Origin: Calothrix sp. FI2-JRJ7
Lineage (GTDB): Bacteria; Cyanobacteriota; Cyanobacteriia; Cyanobacteriales; Nostocaceae
DNA: 64,000 nt
NCBI GenBank assembly: GCA_019359675.1
Contig: JAHHGX010000016.1
Coordinates: 1-64,000 of the forward strand
Direction: 5' to 3'
In this document: one piece after another, positions 9,406 through 19,100 of the stretch
Position numbering within the stretch: position 1 is the first letter of the stretch
How the letters are laid out: each line of letters begins with the position of its first letter
The notes under the pieces: model-generated
Seen by the model: the letters and a program-made list of their open reading frames with translations, nothing else
Told to the model about the DNA's origin: nothing
Database searches by the model: none
Made by a program: the position numbers and the translations under genes

Positions 9406-10950
9406 TTAAGGCGCCCCACGTCTTGAACCACCACCACCTGCACCAGGAAGTACTCCCCCGCGTGGTGTTGACTGAGGTCTTGACCCTGGTGGAAAGCTAA
9501 GTAATACCCTTTCGTTTCCTTTCAATCCAGATTTAACTTCTGTATATCTATTTACTGTTACACCTGTTTCAATAGGAGTAAACACTGGTTTATTATCTTC
9601 TCCTGCGATAAATACACCTGTTCTTCTTTGTTGACGTACAACTGCTGCTGTCGGAACTACAAGAGCATTTTCTAATTGACCAACTTGAAAATCTGCCGTT
9701 ACATTCATTCCCGAACGCAGTAGATTTTTGTTATCCGAGACGATTTCTGCTTTGACTTGGAAACTAGTAACATTTTGCTCTACGGTAGCTTGAGCGGCAA
9801 TTTGAGTTACTCGACCTTCAAAAACTACACCTGGATGAGCATCTGCTGTAACTAGTACTTTTTGCCCAAGACTAATTTTACTAATATTTACTTCTGCTAC
9901 ATTTGCTACTAACTGATTTGTTGAAGCAAGAGACACAACAGACGAAGAAGTTGCACTAGATACTGCACTACCTGAAGTTGTTGGTGTTACAAAGGCGCCT
10001 GGGTCAGAATATTTTTGTGTGACAACACCATCAAAAGGCGCCCGAAGTATGGTGTCATTGATTTGAGTTTGAATAGTTTGCAACGAACCGCGTGCAGAAT
10101 CTACTTGAGCGCGCGCAGTTGAAATATCTTCTTGTCGAGTTCCCGCTTTTAAAAGTGCTAAAGCTTGTTGTCTCTGTCTAACTTGTGCGCGCGCAGTGTC
10201 AATATCTTCTGTGCGTGAACCAGCTTTTTGTAATGCCAATGCTTGCTGTGCTTCTGTAACAGTACCTCGCGCACTATCTCTATCTGCACGACTTTGATTT
10301 ACAGCTTGCAGCGAAATGGCGCCGGAACTATAAAGCTGTTGATTGCGACGTAAATCATCTTCAGCTTTCGTTAAACTGGCTTGGGCGGTTTGTAAACGCG
10401 CTTGTGCTTGACCAATATCTTGAGGTCTGTTACCTGTTATTGCTTTTTGTAAATTTGCTTCTGCTTCATCTAGTGCAGCTTGTGCAGAAGCAATATCTTG
10501 AGGCCGATTTCCTGCTACTAACTTTTGTAAATTAGATTCTTGCTGTGCTAACTGTCCCCTTGCTTGGGTAAGTTGTCCAAGTAAGTTGGAATCATCCATA
10601 TAAGCAATAATCTGTCCCTGTTTAACAGTATCACCCTCTTTTACAAGTAGTCTTTTGAGAACACCCGACTGTTTCGGGCTAATATTAATCGACCGTTCGG
10701 GCTTAATACTGCCATTCGCCGAAACCTTTACAGGTAAAGTCCTCCTTTCCACAGGTTGCGTTAAAACCTTGCTTTTAGCTTCTTGGGCAGGAACAATTAC
10801 CACTTGACGATAAACTGCATAGCCAATTCCACCTAAAAGCCCTAAAATTAGCACCCAAGGCAGCCAACTAATTTTACGCTTTTTCTTCTTTTCTGGTATA
10901 TCTGGTAAAAAAGCCGCACTATCTACAGGCTTTGATGTGTCTAATGTCAT
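9406..10950 (-). CDS. HlyD/MacA-type membrane-fusion protein
   Basis: 514 residues. N-terminal cytoplasmic tail rich in Lys, a transmembrane anchor (WLPWVLILGLLGGIGYAVY, about 29-47), a biotinyl-lipoyl-like half motif (GDTVKQGQIIAYMDD), a long coiled-coil hairpin (about 120-300), the returning half (LRAPFDGVVTQKY), a beta-barrel domain, and a Gly-rich C-terminus. The coiled coil contains degenerate internal repeats built on AGxRxxDIxxAxA (about four to five copies). It links the MacB-type permease to an outer-membrane channel of the TolC type. It is the first gene of the exporter operon. Confidence 0.85.
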   Translation of the reverse strand: MTLDTSKPVDSAAFLPDIPEKKKKRKISWLPWVLILGLLGGIGYAVYRQVVIVPAQEAKSKVLTQPVERRTLPVKVSANGSIKPERSINISPKQSGVLKRLLVKEGDTVKQGQIIAYMDDSNLLGQLTQARGQLAQQESNLQKLVAGNRPQDIASAQAALDEAEANLQKAITGNRPQDIGQAQARLQTAQASLTKAEDDLRRNQQLYSSGAISLQAVNQSRADRDSARGTVTEAQQALALQKAGSRTEDIDTARAQVRQRQQALALLKAGTRQEDISTARAQVDSARGSLQTIQTQINDTILRAPFDGVVTQKYSDPGAFVTPTTSGSAVSSATSSSVVSLASTNQLVANVAEVNISKISLGQKVLVTADAHPGVVFEGRVTQIAAQATVEQNVTSFQVKAEIVSDNKNLLRSGMNVTADFQVGQLENALVVPTAAVVRQQRRTGVFIAGEDNKPVFTPIETGVTVNRYTEVKSGLKGNERVLLSFPPGSRPQSTPRGGVLPGAGGGGSRRGAP

Positions 10951-11311
10951 ATATAGTTTTTCCGTATAAAAATATCAAAATAAAGCCAATGCTAGTTTTC
11001 CCGTTACGCCAGATTATTCGTTGGCTGCATAGATTCAGGTTACAGGTGCTTATAAGGGTTCGGCGCCTAACTGTTTTTATATCTATAATATACGGTAAAC
11101 TTTGATGGCTGTATGTGTCAAAAGTTTTAAACTGTCCATGACTAAAGTCACGTTTATGTGCTTGTAGAGGCTTTCAGGCTAGCACGGTTGCTTCTGGTAA
11201 AATTACCTGTATAACCATAGAACGGCGATTAGGACGTTGCGAGCATCTTTCTTGTCGTGTTACATAACTTTTGAGTTATTATCGTATTACAGACTGAAAA
11301 TTATTTTACAA
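10951..11311. other. Intergenic gap, no gene seen
   Basis: Upstream region of the exporter operon on the minus strand and of the decayed gene on the plus strand. I see one GGCGCC site (11061) and no convincing ORF, RNA or repeat. Confidence 0.5.
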
Positions 11312-11658
11312 ATGACCTTAGAAGAGCTGGCAAATCAATCTCTCCTTAAAAAAATATATAGCTTTAGTAATGAGCCTGATATGTTCATTATCTAGATGAA
11401 AATAGTAATCTAGAGTATTTATTACTTGAAGCACATGATAAAATTAAAGAAGTCTTCTCAAAAGAAAGCTTATCATTAAGAGTTGCGTTTGACCTATAAA
11501 TCGTGGGATGGCGAAAGTTAGTAATTGATATTCACACTAAGCTAGAAGAGTACGAAGCATTCAACAAAATAAAGATACTTGATAATAATTGGTGGCTTGA
11601 TATAGTATCTACAAGAGGTAATCATTTAAATATTAATATTGAATTTGATGAAGTTTGA
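11312..11658 (+). pseudogene. Decayed unknown gene (frameshift and stop)
   Basis: Starts at ATG 11312 with MTLEELANQSLLKKIYSF and stops at about 11394. Moving one base restores a protein-like frame, LDENSNLEYLLLEAHDKIK, which meets an in-frame TAA after VAFDL, then resumes as KLVIDIHTKLEEYEAFNKIK and DNNWWLDIVSTRG to a TGA at 11658. One indel plus one nonsense change rebuild a single protein of about 115 residues. I do not recognise the family. Confidence 0.55.
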
Positions 11659-11715
11659 TTGGTGTGAGTATTTTCGTTTAGCACAAGAACTATATCCATA
11701 TTTTTATCAGTAAAT

Positions 11716-11778
11716 TTTTTAGATGTTTCACTGCGTTCAACATGACATTTTTAGATGTTTCACTGCGTTCAACATGAC
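11716..11778. repeat. Two tandem 32-bp repeats
   Basis: TTTTTAGATGTTTCACTGCG and following bases occur twice in tandem with a 32-bp period and no mismatch in the shared 31 bases. The role is unknown. Confidence 0.8.
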
Positions 11779-11783
11779 GCTGT

Positions 11784-11821
11784 AAAAGAACAAAATCCCA
11801 GGTAAATAAATACCCAGGATT
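11784..11821 (-). terminator. Terminator of the pst operon
   Basis: On the minus strand AATCCTGGGTA and TACCTGGGATT can pair over 11 positions (two G-U pairs) around a 6-nt loop, followed by TTGTTCTTTT. It lies 40 bp past the pstB stop. Confidence 0.65.
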
Positions 11822-11861
11822 CAAGATTGTCAATCTGCATCGCATTTTTCGCAGCTAAAAA

Positions 11862-12668
11862 TTAACCGAACTTACCGCTGATGTATTCTTTAGTTGATTC
11901 TTGTTGAGGGTCTTGGAAAATTTTCTCGGTGCGGTCGTATTCAACTAAGTAACCTGTACGACCACCTTTTTCAGAGGTTTGAACGTTGAAAAAGGCTGTT
12001 TTATCAGCAACGCGCGATGCTTGTTGCATGTTGTGAGTAACGATAATAATTGTGTATTGCTCTTTCAACTGGTGAATGAGTTCTTCAACACGCAAGGTTG
12101 ATATTGGGTCTAGTGCTGAGGCAGGTTCATCCATCAGGATAACATCAGGTTGAACTGCAATTGCGCGCGCGATACATAAACGCTGTTGTTGTCCACCAGA
12201 TAAAGACAAACCGTTTTGACGAAGTTTGTCTTTAACTTCATCCCATAACGCAGCTTTTTTAAGGCTAGTTTCGACTAATTCGTCCATGTTGCCTTTGAAG
12301 CCATTAATTTTGGCGCCCCAGGCAATATTGTCATAAATAGATTTGGGAAATGGGTTTGGACGTTGGAAAACCATTCCAATTCTTCTACGTACTTCTACTG
12401 GGTCAACATTAGAGGCGTATAAGTTATGACCTTGGTAAATAACATTACCTTCAGCCCGAAAAGTTTCGATTAAATCATTAAGACGGTTATAACATCTTAA
12501 AATTGTACTTTTACCGCAACCAGATGGCCCAATAAATGCTGTAGCTTGGTTTCTAGGGATATCAAGCCAAACATTGCTAACTGCTAAAAAGTCGCCGTAG
12601 TAAACATTTAGTCCTTCAGTTCTGAGAACTGTGTCTGTATCATTGGCTGTACGAATGTTAGTAGCCAT
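11862..12668 (-). CDS. pstB: Phosphate ABC transporter ATP-binding protein PstB
   Basis: 268 residues, the usual PstB length. Walker [10 protein letters not shown], the PstB-specific VFQRPNPFP after the Q-loop, signature LSGGQQQR, Walker [13 protein letters not shown] and H-loop IVTHNM. The N-terminus [17 protein letters not shown] is also typical. It powers high-affinity phosphate import with PstA and PstC. It is the last gene of pstS-pstC-pstA-pstB, 84 bp after pstA, and is followed by an intrinsic terminator. Confidence 0.93.
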   Translation of the reverse strand: MATNIRTANDTDTVLRTEGLNVYYGDFLAVSNVWLDIPRNQATAFIGPSGCGKSTILRCYNRLNDLIETFRAEGNVIYQGHNLYASNVDPVEVRRRIGMVFQRPNPFPKSIYDNIAWGAKINGFKGNMDELVETSLKKAALWDEVKDKLRQNGLSLSGGQQQRLCIARAIAVQPDVILMDEPASALDPISTLRVEELIHQLKEQYTIIIVTHNMQQASRVADKTAFFNVQTSEKGGRTGYLVEYDRTEKIFQDPQQESTKEYISGKFG

Positions 12669-12752
12669 AATCTATCTGCTATTGTGCTTTGTAATTTAAT
12701 GTGTTTGATAAAGCTAAAAAGAAATTTTCTTAATATGCTTTTTCAGATTGCT

Positions 12753-13682
12753 TTAGTAAGCTTTGCGCCTGGTTGCAAATCTAGCAATGATACTGGCTAT
12801 CAAAACCATTAGCACCAGAATTAAAGATGCTGCCCAAGCTAGTGACTTCCACTTTTCATAAGGAGAAATCGCGTAGTTATATACCAAAACAGCTAAAGAA
12901 GCTGTAGGTTGAAGTAATCCTTGAGGTGTTAATGAGGGCCAACCGGATGAAAATAAAGCTGTAAACAATAAAGGTGCTGTTTCACCTGCCGCGCGTGCCA
13001 CTGCCAAAGTTGCACCTGTAACAATTGCTGGTACTGCTGCTGGCAGAACTATTGATGCAACTGCTTGGAATTTTGTGGCGCCGACACCGACAGCAGCTTG
13101 CCGTAAGTCGTTGGATACTAACTGCAATGATTCATCAGTAGTTCTAACGATAATTGGTAACATCAAAATTGACAGTGCAAATCCACCACCAATTGCGGAG
13201 TAAGAACCCCACCCCAATCTATTTAATGTCAAAACTACAACACCGTAAGCAAATACACCTGCAATGATTGAAGGTACTCCGCTTAAAATGTTTGTCGCAA
13301 ATCGTATCCAGCGAGCTAACTTACCAGAACTGAACTCGGTTAAATAAATTGCAGCTAAAACTCCGACGGGGATACTAATTAAAGCACCGATTAATACCAT
13401 GATGAAAGTGCCAAGAATGGCGTTACCGAAACCTCCCTGCGATCGTCCAAATGGCAACGGTGGTAACTCAGTAAATACTCTAGGGCTGATACTACCCAAC
13501 CCTCGGTACAAAATGTAAGAAAGTACTGCTGCCAAGGTAAAAATCGCAACGGCACCGCAAAAAAACGCCACACCGGTCATGATTGAATTAAACAGCGTCC
13601 TGGGAGCAGAAGGAGAGCGTGTTAAGCTACCCATTGTATATCTGCTCTCTTGCGAGGAATGATCTGACAAATTAGAAGGCAT
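12753..13682 (-). CDS. pstA: Phosphate ABC transporter permease PstA
   Basis: 309 residues with about six transmembrane helices. The permease EAA-like loop is at ESLQLVSNDLRQAAVGVGAT, followed by the PstA-type AVPAIVTGATLAVARAAGETAPL. An N-terminal extension rich in Ser/Arg precedes the first helix. It forms the phosphate channel with PstC. The gene starts 25 bp after the pstC stop. Confidence 0.93.
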   Translation of the reverse strand: MPSNLSDHSSQESRYTMGSLTRSPSAPRTLFNSIMTGVAFFCGAVAIFTLAAVLSYILYRGLGSISPRVFTELPPLPFGRSQGGFGNAILGTFIMVLIGALISIPVGVLAAIYLTEFSSGKLARWIRFATNILSGVPSIIAGVFAYGVVVLTLNRLGWGSYSAIGGGFALSILMLPIIVRTTDESLQLVSNDLRQAAVGVGATKFQAVASIVLPAAVPAIVTGATLAVARAAGETAPLLFTALFSSGWPSLTPQGLLQPTASLAVLVYNYAISPYEKWKSLAWAASLILVLMVLIASIIARFATRRKAY

Positions 13683-13707
13683 ATTTGACTCAATACTGTC
13701 TAACTAA

Positions 13708-14658
13708 CTATATTCGCTTGACTCGCATTACAACTAATTCTGCCAAAACGTTGACTACAAACGTTAAGAAAAACAGCACCAACGCTGCGTACATTAAAGC
13801 ACCAACTTGCAAACCGCTAGCTTCAGCAAATTGGTTCGCAAGTAGAGAAGAAATTGTGTTTGCTGGTGAGAATAACGAGGGGCTGATATTATTCGAGTTA
13901 CCAATCAACATTGTCACCGCCATTGTCTCACCCATCGCTCGACCAAGTGCCAGCATCACCGCACTAACTATTCCGGAAAAAGCAGCAGGTACGAGAACTT
14001 GTAATATAGTTTCCCAACGTGTGGCGCCTAATCCTAAAGACGCTTGCCGTAAGCTAGGGGGCACTGAGTTAAGAGCATCGCGCGAAATTGCTGTAATAAT
14101 TGGTAGAGTCATGATTGCCAGGATAATTCCTGCAACCATCATGTTTGGACCTGTTGGAGTAGTACTAAAAAGTGGTATGAACCCTAGGGTCGCATTCAAA
14201 CCTTTCCCAACATTTGTTAATAAAGGAACCAGAACAAAAAGTCCCCAAACTCCGTAAACTACGCTAGGAATTGCCGCTAGCAGTTCTACCATGAACACCA
14301 GTACTATTTTGACTTTTCCTGGTAAGAAATCTTCGGAGAGAAGAATTGCAGCACCAACTCCAAGCGGTACAGATATTAACAGTCCAATAAAAGAGCTAAC
14401 AAGAGTTCCGTATACCTGTGGAAGTACACCGTACTCATTAACTACTGGGTTCCAGTCGGTTTCAAACAAAAACCCTGCACCAAACTGTTGAATAGCAGGC
14501 ATTGCTTGTAGCGCAACCTGAATCGATATCCATACTAAAGTAGCAGCAATTGCAATCGCAAAAAGTCTTGTTATCCAAATAAAACCACGGTCAAGGTTTT
14601 TGTCAACCTCTGAGCGCGCTTTTGTAGAAGCCTGACCGCTTTGAGATAAACTACTCAT
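13708..14658 (-). CDS. pstC: Phosphate ABC transporter permease PstC
   Basis: 316 residues, about six transmembrane helices. Typical PstC elements are FLFETDWNPVVNEYGVLPQV in the first periplasmic loop, the EAA-like loop DALNSVPPSLRQASLGLGAT, and ALGRAMGETMAVTMLIGN. It pairs with PstA. The gap from pstS is 116 bp. Confidence 0.93.
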   Translation of the reverse strand: MSSLSQSGQASTKARSEVDKNLDRGFIWITRLFAIAIAATLVWISIQVALQAMPAIQQFGAGFLFETDWNPVVNEYGVLPQVYGTLVSSFIGLLISVPLGVGAAILLSEDFLPGKVKIVLVFMVELLAAIPSVVYGVWGLFVLVPLLTNVGKGLNATLGFIPLFSTTPTGPNMMVAGIILAIMTLPIITAISRDALNSVPPSLRQASLGLGATRWETILQVLVPAAFSGIVSAVMLALGRAMGETMAVTMLIGNSNNISPSLFSPANTISSLLANQFAEASGLQVGALMYAALVLFFLTFVVNVLAELVVMRVKRI

Positions 14659-14774
14659 GAATCAAATCACCCATCAAAGCTAATAAATAAATGTGGGAGC
14701 GAACAAAAACAGTTAGGAGGCGCGGAGTTGGACAAACTACTAACTGTTACTAGGTTTTCATTACTTACTAGCTA

Positions 14775-15977
14775 CTATGGCTTAGTCGCACTGGCGCCAC
14801 CAGCACCGCCACCGACGCTAATCTTATATTCAGCACTAATTGGGTCTGCTGCTGCTGCAACTTTTTGGACTACATTTGCAGGTAAAGGAATGTAACCTAA
14901 TTCTGTAGCTGCCTTTTGACCTTCAGTTAAACCGTATTCAATCATTGCTTCTACAGCTTTAGCTTTTGCAGGGTCAGCATACTTTTTGTAAGCTAAAAGC
15001 CAGCTATAAGTAACAATTGGATAAGATTCAGCACCTTCTGGGTCAGAGATAAACGCGCGTAAGTTATCAGGTAATGTCACTGATGCTAGAGTTTTGGCGC
15101 CTGATTGCTCATCAGGTAAAACGAATTGACCAGCTTTGTTTTGCAGTGCTGCAAACTTGAGGTTGTTTTGTTTAGCATAACCATACTCAACGTACCCAAT
15201 TGAACCTGCTGTCTGTCCAATTTGCGCGGTTACACCTTCGTTTCCTTTACCACCAATACCTACAGGCCATTTTACAGACTTACCTTCGCCAACTTTGGTT
15301 TTCCACTCTGGGCTAATTGCGCTTAGGTGTTTGGTGAATACGCCTGTAGTACCGCTACCGTCGGAACGATATACAACTGTTATCGGTGTGTTAGGTAACT
15401 TGGCGCCTGGATTCTCTTTTGCGATTGCAGCATCATTCCAAGTCTTAATTTTACCCAACAATATATCTGTATAAAGAGTTCGCGATAGCTTTAATTCAGG
15501 AACATCAGCCAAATTATACGCTAGTACAATACTACCAGCAGTCATTGGTAGGAGGAGAACTCCTTTATCGGCGGGTACTTTTGCGATTTCTTCATCCTTC
15601 ATCGCTACGTCGCTAGCGCTGAAATCTACAGTCCCTTTAGTAAACTGCTCAACACCGGCGCCGCTACCAACTGATTGATAGTTGACTTGCAAGTTAGGAT
15701 ATTTTTGATTTAAAGTTTGGAACCATGTTAGATACAATGGAGCAGGAAATGAGGCACCTGCACCTGTTAGCTGTACATTACCACCTAGGTCAAGCTTACC
15801 AGGAGTTGAAGCAGTTGCTTCTTTTGCTGCACCAGGTGAAGCTTCGGCACCAGGAGTTGCTGTATTTGTGGCTTGGTCTCCACCACCACCGCAAGCAGCC
15901 AAGCTCATTGATAGAGCTAATGCGGGAATAATACCCATGATGCGTTTCTGATTCTTGACACGGTTAGAGGAAAGCAT
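14775..15977 (-). CDS. pstS: Periplasmic phosphate-binding lipoprotein PstS
   Basis: 400 residues. The N-terminus has a basic segment, a hydrophobic core (GIIPALALSMSL) and a lipobox ending LAAC at about residue 29, so it is a lipoprotein anchored to the membrane. A Ser/Ala/Pro/Thr-rich linker follows. Phosphate-binding motifs are present: TGAGASFPAPLY, GSGAGVEQF, DFSASD and RSDGSGTT. It captures phosphate and delivers it to PstCA. It is the first gene of the operon, with a candidate PHO box about 50-65 bp upstream. Confidence 0.93.
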   Translation of the reverse strand: MLSSNRVKNQKRIMGIIPALALSMSLAACGGGGDQATNTATPGAEASPGAAKEATASTPGKLDLGGNVQLTGAGASFPAPLYLTWFQTLNQKYPNLQVNYQSVGSGAGVEQFTKGTVDFSASDVAMKDEEIAKVPADKGVLLLPMTAGSIVLAYNLADVPELKLSRTLYTDILLGKIKTWNDAAIAKENPGAKLPNTPITVVYRSDGSGTTGVFTKHLSAISPEWKTKVGEGKSVKWPVGIGGKGNEGVTAQIGQTAGSIGYVEYGYAKQNNLKFAALQNKAGQFVLPDEQSGAKTLASVTLPDNLRAFISDPEGAESYPIVTYSWLLAYKKYADPAKAKAVEAMIEYGLTEGQKAATELGYIPLPANVVQKVAAAADPISAEYKISVGGGAGGASATKP

Positions 15978-16024
15978 GGAAGGTAAATTATAAAAGGGGT
16001 TACAGTGCTAACGATATCGTGCGT

Positions 16025-16043
16025 ATCTTAAGATAAGGTTAAA
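16025..16043 (-). promoter_or_regulatory. Candidate PHO box upstream of pstS
   Basis: On the minus strand TTTAACCT-TAT-CTTAAGAT gives two octamers of the PyTTAAPyPyN type at an 11-bp step, the layout of cyanobacterial PhoB/SphR sites. They end 48 bp before the pstS start codon. A third repeat is not clear. The remainder of the gap 15978-16445 shows no gene. Confidence 0.45.
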
Positions 16044-16445
16044 AGAGACAATAACCATTTGAAAATATTATGTTAATCATGGAACAATAAAACATACTCA
16101 GTATCATGATTTAAATACACGCCAAACATTAACTATACAATGGCTTCAGACTCTTCGCACCAATACTGTCATCTGACTAGCGGCATATGACCTACCATTC
16201 AGTATTTGTGATTAAATAAGTAATATATATAACTTTAGATATAGTATTTACTCGGTTATAATTCCAATTTTTAGCCATTTGATCGTATCTTATATAAATT
16301 TTTTTATCCATTTGATGATAAATTTTGTTAGAACCTAAACATACTTCTTGGTTCAAAGTCAAAATTAAACAATAGTTAAACATTAAAATTTTGCTTATAT
16401 ATATTGATATTCCATAGAGTGTCTCGTGAAATTCTCTTAAATAGA

Positions 16446-17033
16446 ATGCTAGCTGCGTCCAATCAATTATTATGGTCAATGATTGGCTTACTGCTGACGA
16501 TGGGGGGTACCTTCCTCGAAGCGTATGTCACCACCCTACCTTGGAACTGGGGTCAGCACGGAATCCAAACTTTTTCTCTAGGAGTCACCTATCAAATTGG
16601 TGGAGTACTACTGGTTGGATGTTTAGGTGGTAAAAATGCTGGCGCCTTAGCACAAATTGCTTACTTAGTGATGGGTTTAACCTTACTGCCAGTATTCTCT
16701 GAAGGTGGTGGTATTGGTTATATCAAGTTATTGCAGTTTGGTTACTTACTTGGGTTTATACCAGGAGCTTGGATTTGCGGTTTAATAGCATTTAAAGCTA
16801 GACCACGACTTGAGAGTCTTGCGTTTAGCTGTCTATGTGGTTTGTTCACTGTCCACGTTTGCGGCATTATCTATCTTGCGCTTGGTTATATATTCCAATG
16901 GAAAGGTACAGAAGCACAAACATTGATGCAAGCAATCTTAAAATATTCTTGGTACGCGCTACCCGGACAGCTTATTGTAGTTTGTGCTGTCACTGTTATC
17001 GCGTTTATACTACGACACTTAATGTTTTATTAG
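16446..17033 (+). CDS. bioY: Biotin transporter BioY
   Basis: About 195 residues with six predicted hydrophobic segments. BioY features visible are the first helix ending in GGTFLEAYV, the long motif GVTYQIGGVLLVGCLGGKNAG and GFIPGAWICGLIAF. It is the substrate-binding S component of an ECF biotin transporter; no EcfA or EcfT gene lies nearby, as usual for stand-alone BioY. The frame is open from a TTG at 16404; I choose ATG 16446 because the protein then starts right before the first helix. lspA follows 26 bp downstream. Confidence 0.85.
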   Translation: MLAASNQLLWSMIGLLLTMGGTFLEAYVTTLPWNWGQHGIQTFSLGVTYQIGGVLLVGCLGGKNAGALAQIAYLVMGLTLLPVFSEGGGIGYIKLLQFGYLLGFIPGAWICGLIAFKARPRLESLAFSCLCGLFTVHVCGIIYLALGYIFQWKGTEAQTLMQAILKYSWYALPGQLIVVCAVTVIAFILRHLMFY

Positions 17034-17059
17034 TCCACAGAACAAGTCCCTACCAAGTA

Positions 17060-17533
17060 ATGCACCTAAAAAATCGCAATTTCTGGATAGCTGCTCTAAC
17101 TGCCTTTTTCTTAGACCAGTTGACAAAATACTGGATATTACAAAGTTTTCAACTGCGGCAAACACAACCTTTACTCGCTGGAGTGTTTCATTTTACCTAT
17201 GTTCGTAACTACGGCGCCGCATTTAGCATATTAGATGGGCAAGTCGAATCATTACGGTGGTTATCATTAATTGTTAGTTTGGCTTTAATGGCTTTGGCGT
17301 TGTTTGCACCAGAATTAAGTTTTTGGGATAGACTTGGGTATGGATTTATCCTTGGTGGAGCAATGGGTAATGGAATCGACAGGTTTGTACTCGGTTACGT
17401 CGTTGATTTTTTAGATTTTCGCCTGATTAACTTTCCTGTATTCAATCTTGCTGACGTGTTTATCAATGTTGGTATTGCTTGTTTAATTTTGGGTAGTTTC
17501 CAAAAAAGTCCAAGTTCCGACCATCGGCAATAA
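17060..17533 (+). CDS. lspA: Lipoprotein signal peptidase LspA
   Basis: 157 residues. Four hydrophobic helices and both catalytic regions: VRNYGAAFSIL, GNGIDRFVLGYVVDFLDF and FNLADVFINVG, holding the two catalytic Asp residues. It removes the signal peptide of prolipoproteins (such as PstS here) in the inner membrane. I start at ATG 17060 (MHLKNRNFWI); the longer frame upstream overlaps bioY and is not protein-like. It follows bioY and is closed by a terminator. Confidence 0.92.
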   Translation: MHLKNRNFWIAALTAFFLDQLTKYWILQSFQLRQTQPLLAGVFHFTYVRNYGAAFSILDGQVESLRWLSLIVSLALMALALFAPELSFWDRLGYGFILGGAMGNGIDRFVLGYVVDFLDFRLINFPVFNLADVFINVGIACLILGSFQKSPSSDHRQ

Positions 17534-17539
17534 AACAAT

Positions 17540-17580
17540 AATCCCGGTAACTTTTACGAAACCGGGATTTTGCAATTTTT
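17540..17580 (+). terminator. Intrinsic terminator after lspA
   Basis: AATCCCGGT and ACCGGGATT form a 9-bp stem with a 12-nt loop, followed by TTGCAATTTTT. Confidence 0.7.
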
Positions 17581-17611
17581 GAGTTTGAATCAAAGCGATT
17601 GAAAGCAGTTA

Positions 17612-18601
17612 TTAGTTTTTAAAACCACCGGGTGCTACTTCAGAACCTGAACCAGGATTAACTGCGGGTGAAGTGTTACCAGGTAAAGTCATATTATCTG
17701 GAGTTCCAGATGTTGGCGCCTTTAGTGGCTCACTTGTACTGCTTGGTGTATCAGAAGCAGGTGTTCTTAATTGTTCACTAGAACTACCACTTGGGTTAAT
17801 CTCATTACCTGAACTGCCAGGGGTGCCTGGTAATGGAGTTAGGGGTGCAGTTTGTCTATTGCTGCCACCATCCGGAGTTACACCAGGAGTTGCACCGGGA
17901 GTTTCAATGCTGCTACCAGGTACAGAAGGAGTTGCACCTGGGGTTTCGTTGCTGCTACCAGGTAACGGTGTAACAGGAACGGTTTGTTGATTACTGCCAC
18001 CAGGATTATTTGTACCTGGTTCTACGGGGTTAACGGTACCACTTGGGCTTGGGGCGCCTGTTGGGTTGGTATCGCTAGGTGCCTCGGTACCTGTACCAGG
18101 ATTATTACTGCCACCAGGATTATTAATGCTGCCAGGATTATTGCTGCCACCAGGATTATTTGTACCTGGTTCTACGGGGTTAACGGTACCTTCAGGACTT
18201 GGGGCACCTGTTGGGTTGGTATCACTAGGTGCCTCGGTACCTGTACCAGGTGTAGATGAACCTGGAGTTGTTGTAGATGGGTCAACTGGAGTACTGCCTC
18301 CTGTTGGACTACCAGTTACACCAGGAGTTTTTTGTTCTGATGAACTACCACTGCCACTTCCAGCTTCTGGATTGGCATTTGCACTACCTTCACAACGTGA
18401 ATTTAATGGATAATTTTTACATAAAATTTCCATTACGTCGGGGGCTAGTTCTTTTGGAGGTGCTGCTTGAGCAACCTTGGAATCGTTTTCTCTTTGTGCT
18501 TGAATCAACTCTGGAAATTTTGTTGATTGGGCGGAAGCTACGTTGCAAGATAGCGCCAATCCGAAGGCTGTACCTACTAAGGTCAGAAATTTTTCCTTCA
18601 T
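17612..18601 (-). CDS. Secreted Pro/Ser/Gly/Thr-rich repetitive protein
   Basis: 329 residues from the ATG at 18601, chosen because a clean signal peptide follows (MKEKFLTLVGTAFGLALS, cleavage near ASA-Q). The frame extends 18 codons further upstream without protein character. The mature N-terminus has a short conserved-looking block, APDVMEILCKNYPLNSRCEG, with two Cys that could form a disulfide. The rest (about residues 85-329) is low-complexity Pro/Ser/Gly/Thr/Asn sequence built from PGS, NPGGSN and TPG units, including a 50-residue duplication. It is probably an exported or cell-wall-associated disordered protein. Function unknown. Confidence 0.65.
   Translation of the reverse strand: MKEKFLTLVGTAFGLALSCNVASAQSTKFPELIQAQRENDSKVAQAAPPKELAPDVMEILCKNYPLNSRCEGSANANPEAGSGSGSSSEQKTPGVTGSPTGGSTPVDPSTTTPGSSTPGTGTEAPSDTNPTGAPSPEGTVNPVEPGTNNPGGSNNPGSINNPGGSNNPGTGTEAPSDTNPTGAPSPSGTVNPVEPGTNNPGGSNQQTVPVTPLPGSSNETPGATPSVPGSSIETPGATPGVTPDGGSNRQTAPLTPLPGTPGSSGNEINPSGSSSEQLRTPASDTPSSTSEPLKAPTSGTPDNMTLPGNTSPAVNPGSGSEVAPGGFKN
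17997..18250. repeat. 150-bp direct repeat inside the Pro/Ser/Gly-rich gene
   Basis: The block starting CCACCAGGATTATTTGTACC at 17998 recurs at 18148, offset exactly 150 bp (50 codons), with about 100 bp nearly identical. Copies encode NPTGAPSP(E/S)GTVNPVEPG. This is a recent in-frame expansion. Confidence 0.75.
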
Positions 18602-19100
18602 ATTACTTAACCTCAACACCTCGACACATACTCCGCCCATTAAATCAAACAACACGGTTTAGAAAATCTTCCCTTATAGGGATGTATCTTCAATAAAAAT
18701 ATGTAAAACAACTAATTTTTTAGGTGTTGAGGCAATCAAATCATGTAAAATTTATGTCAGCTATATATTCTTTACTAGCTTACACTAACACCAATATATC
18801 AGAATATGTCTATTTTCCTTAGACAGTGTAACTTAGATATAGACAATAGTATAGAGTCTTGGCTCAAGTCAATCAAAGAGTTAATGAGTGTATATTTAGT
18901 TTTAATAAGTATGTAGCATTCTTGACAAAGTAATTATAGTTAATAAATTTAATTAATATATATTTATTTAGTATCTATTGAGTTGGAAACAATTCAGTAT
19001 AGCCAGCGTCTTGTTAGGCTTGTGATTACAATGGTGGAATAGCTAGCATCGCATGTAAGTAAGTCTAAATTTTAAGTAAAAACCGTGGTGTGAATAGTAG
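18602..19100. other. Divergent intergenic region
   Basis: 499 bp between two divergent genes. It is very AT-rich. A TTGACA at about 18923 with TAAATT 16 bp downstream is a possible promoter for the plus-strand PBP gene, about 150 bp before its ATG. I see no RNA gene or repeat. Confidence 0.35.

Noticed and set aside
16192-16479. 95-codon minus-strand frame in the pstS-bioY gap
   Set aside because: It is AT-driven, overlaps the bioY start and has no protein-like composition.
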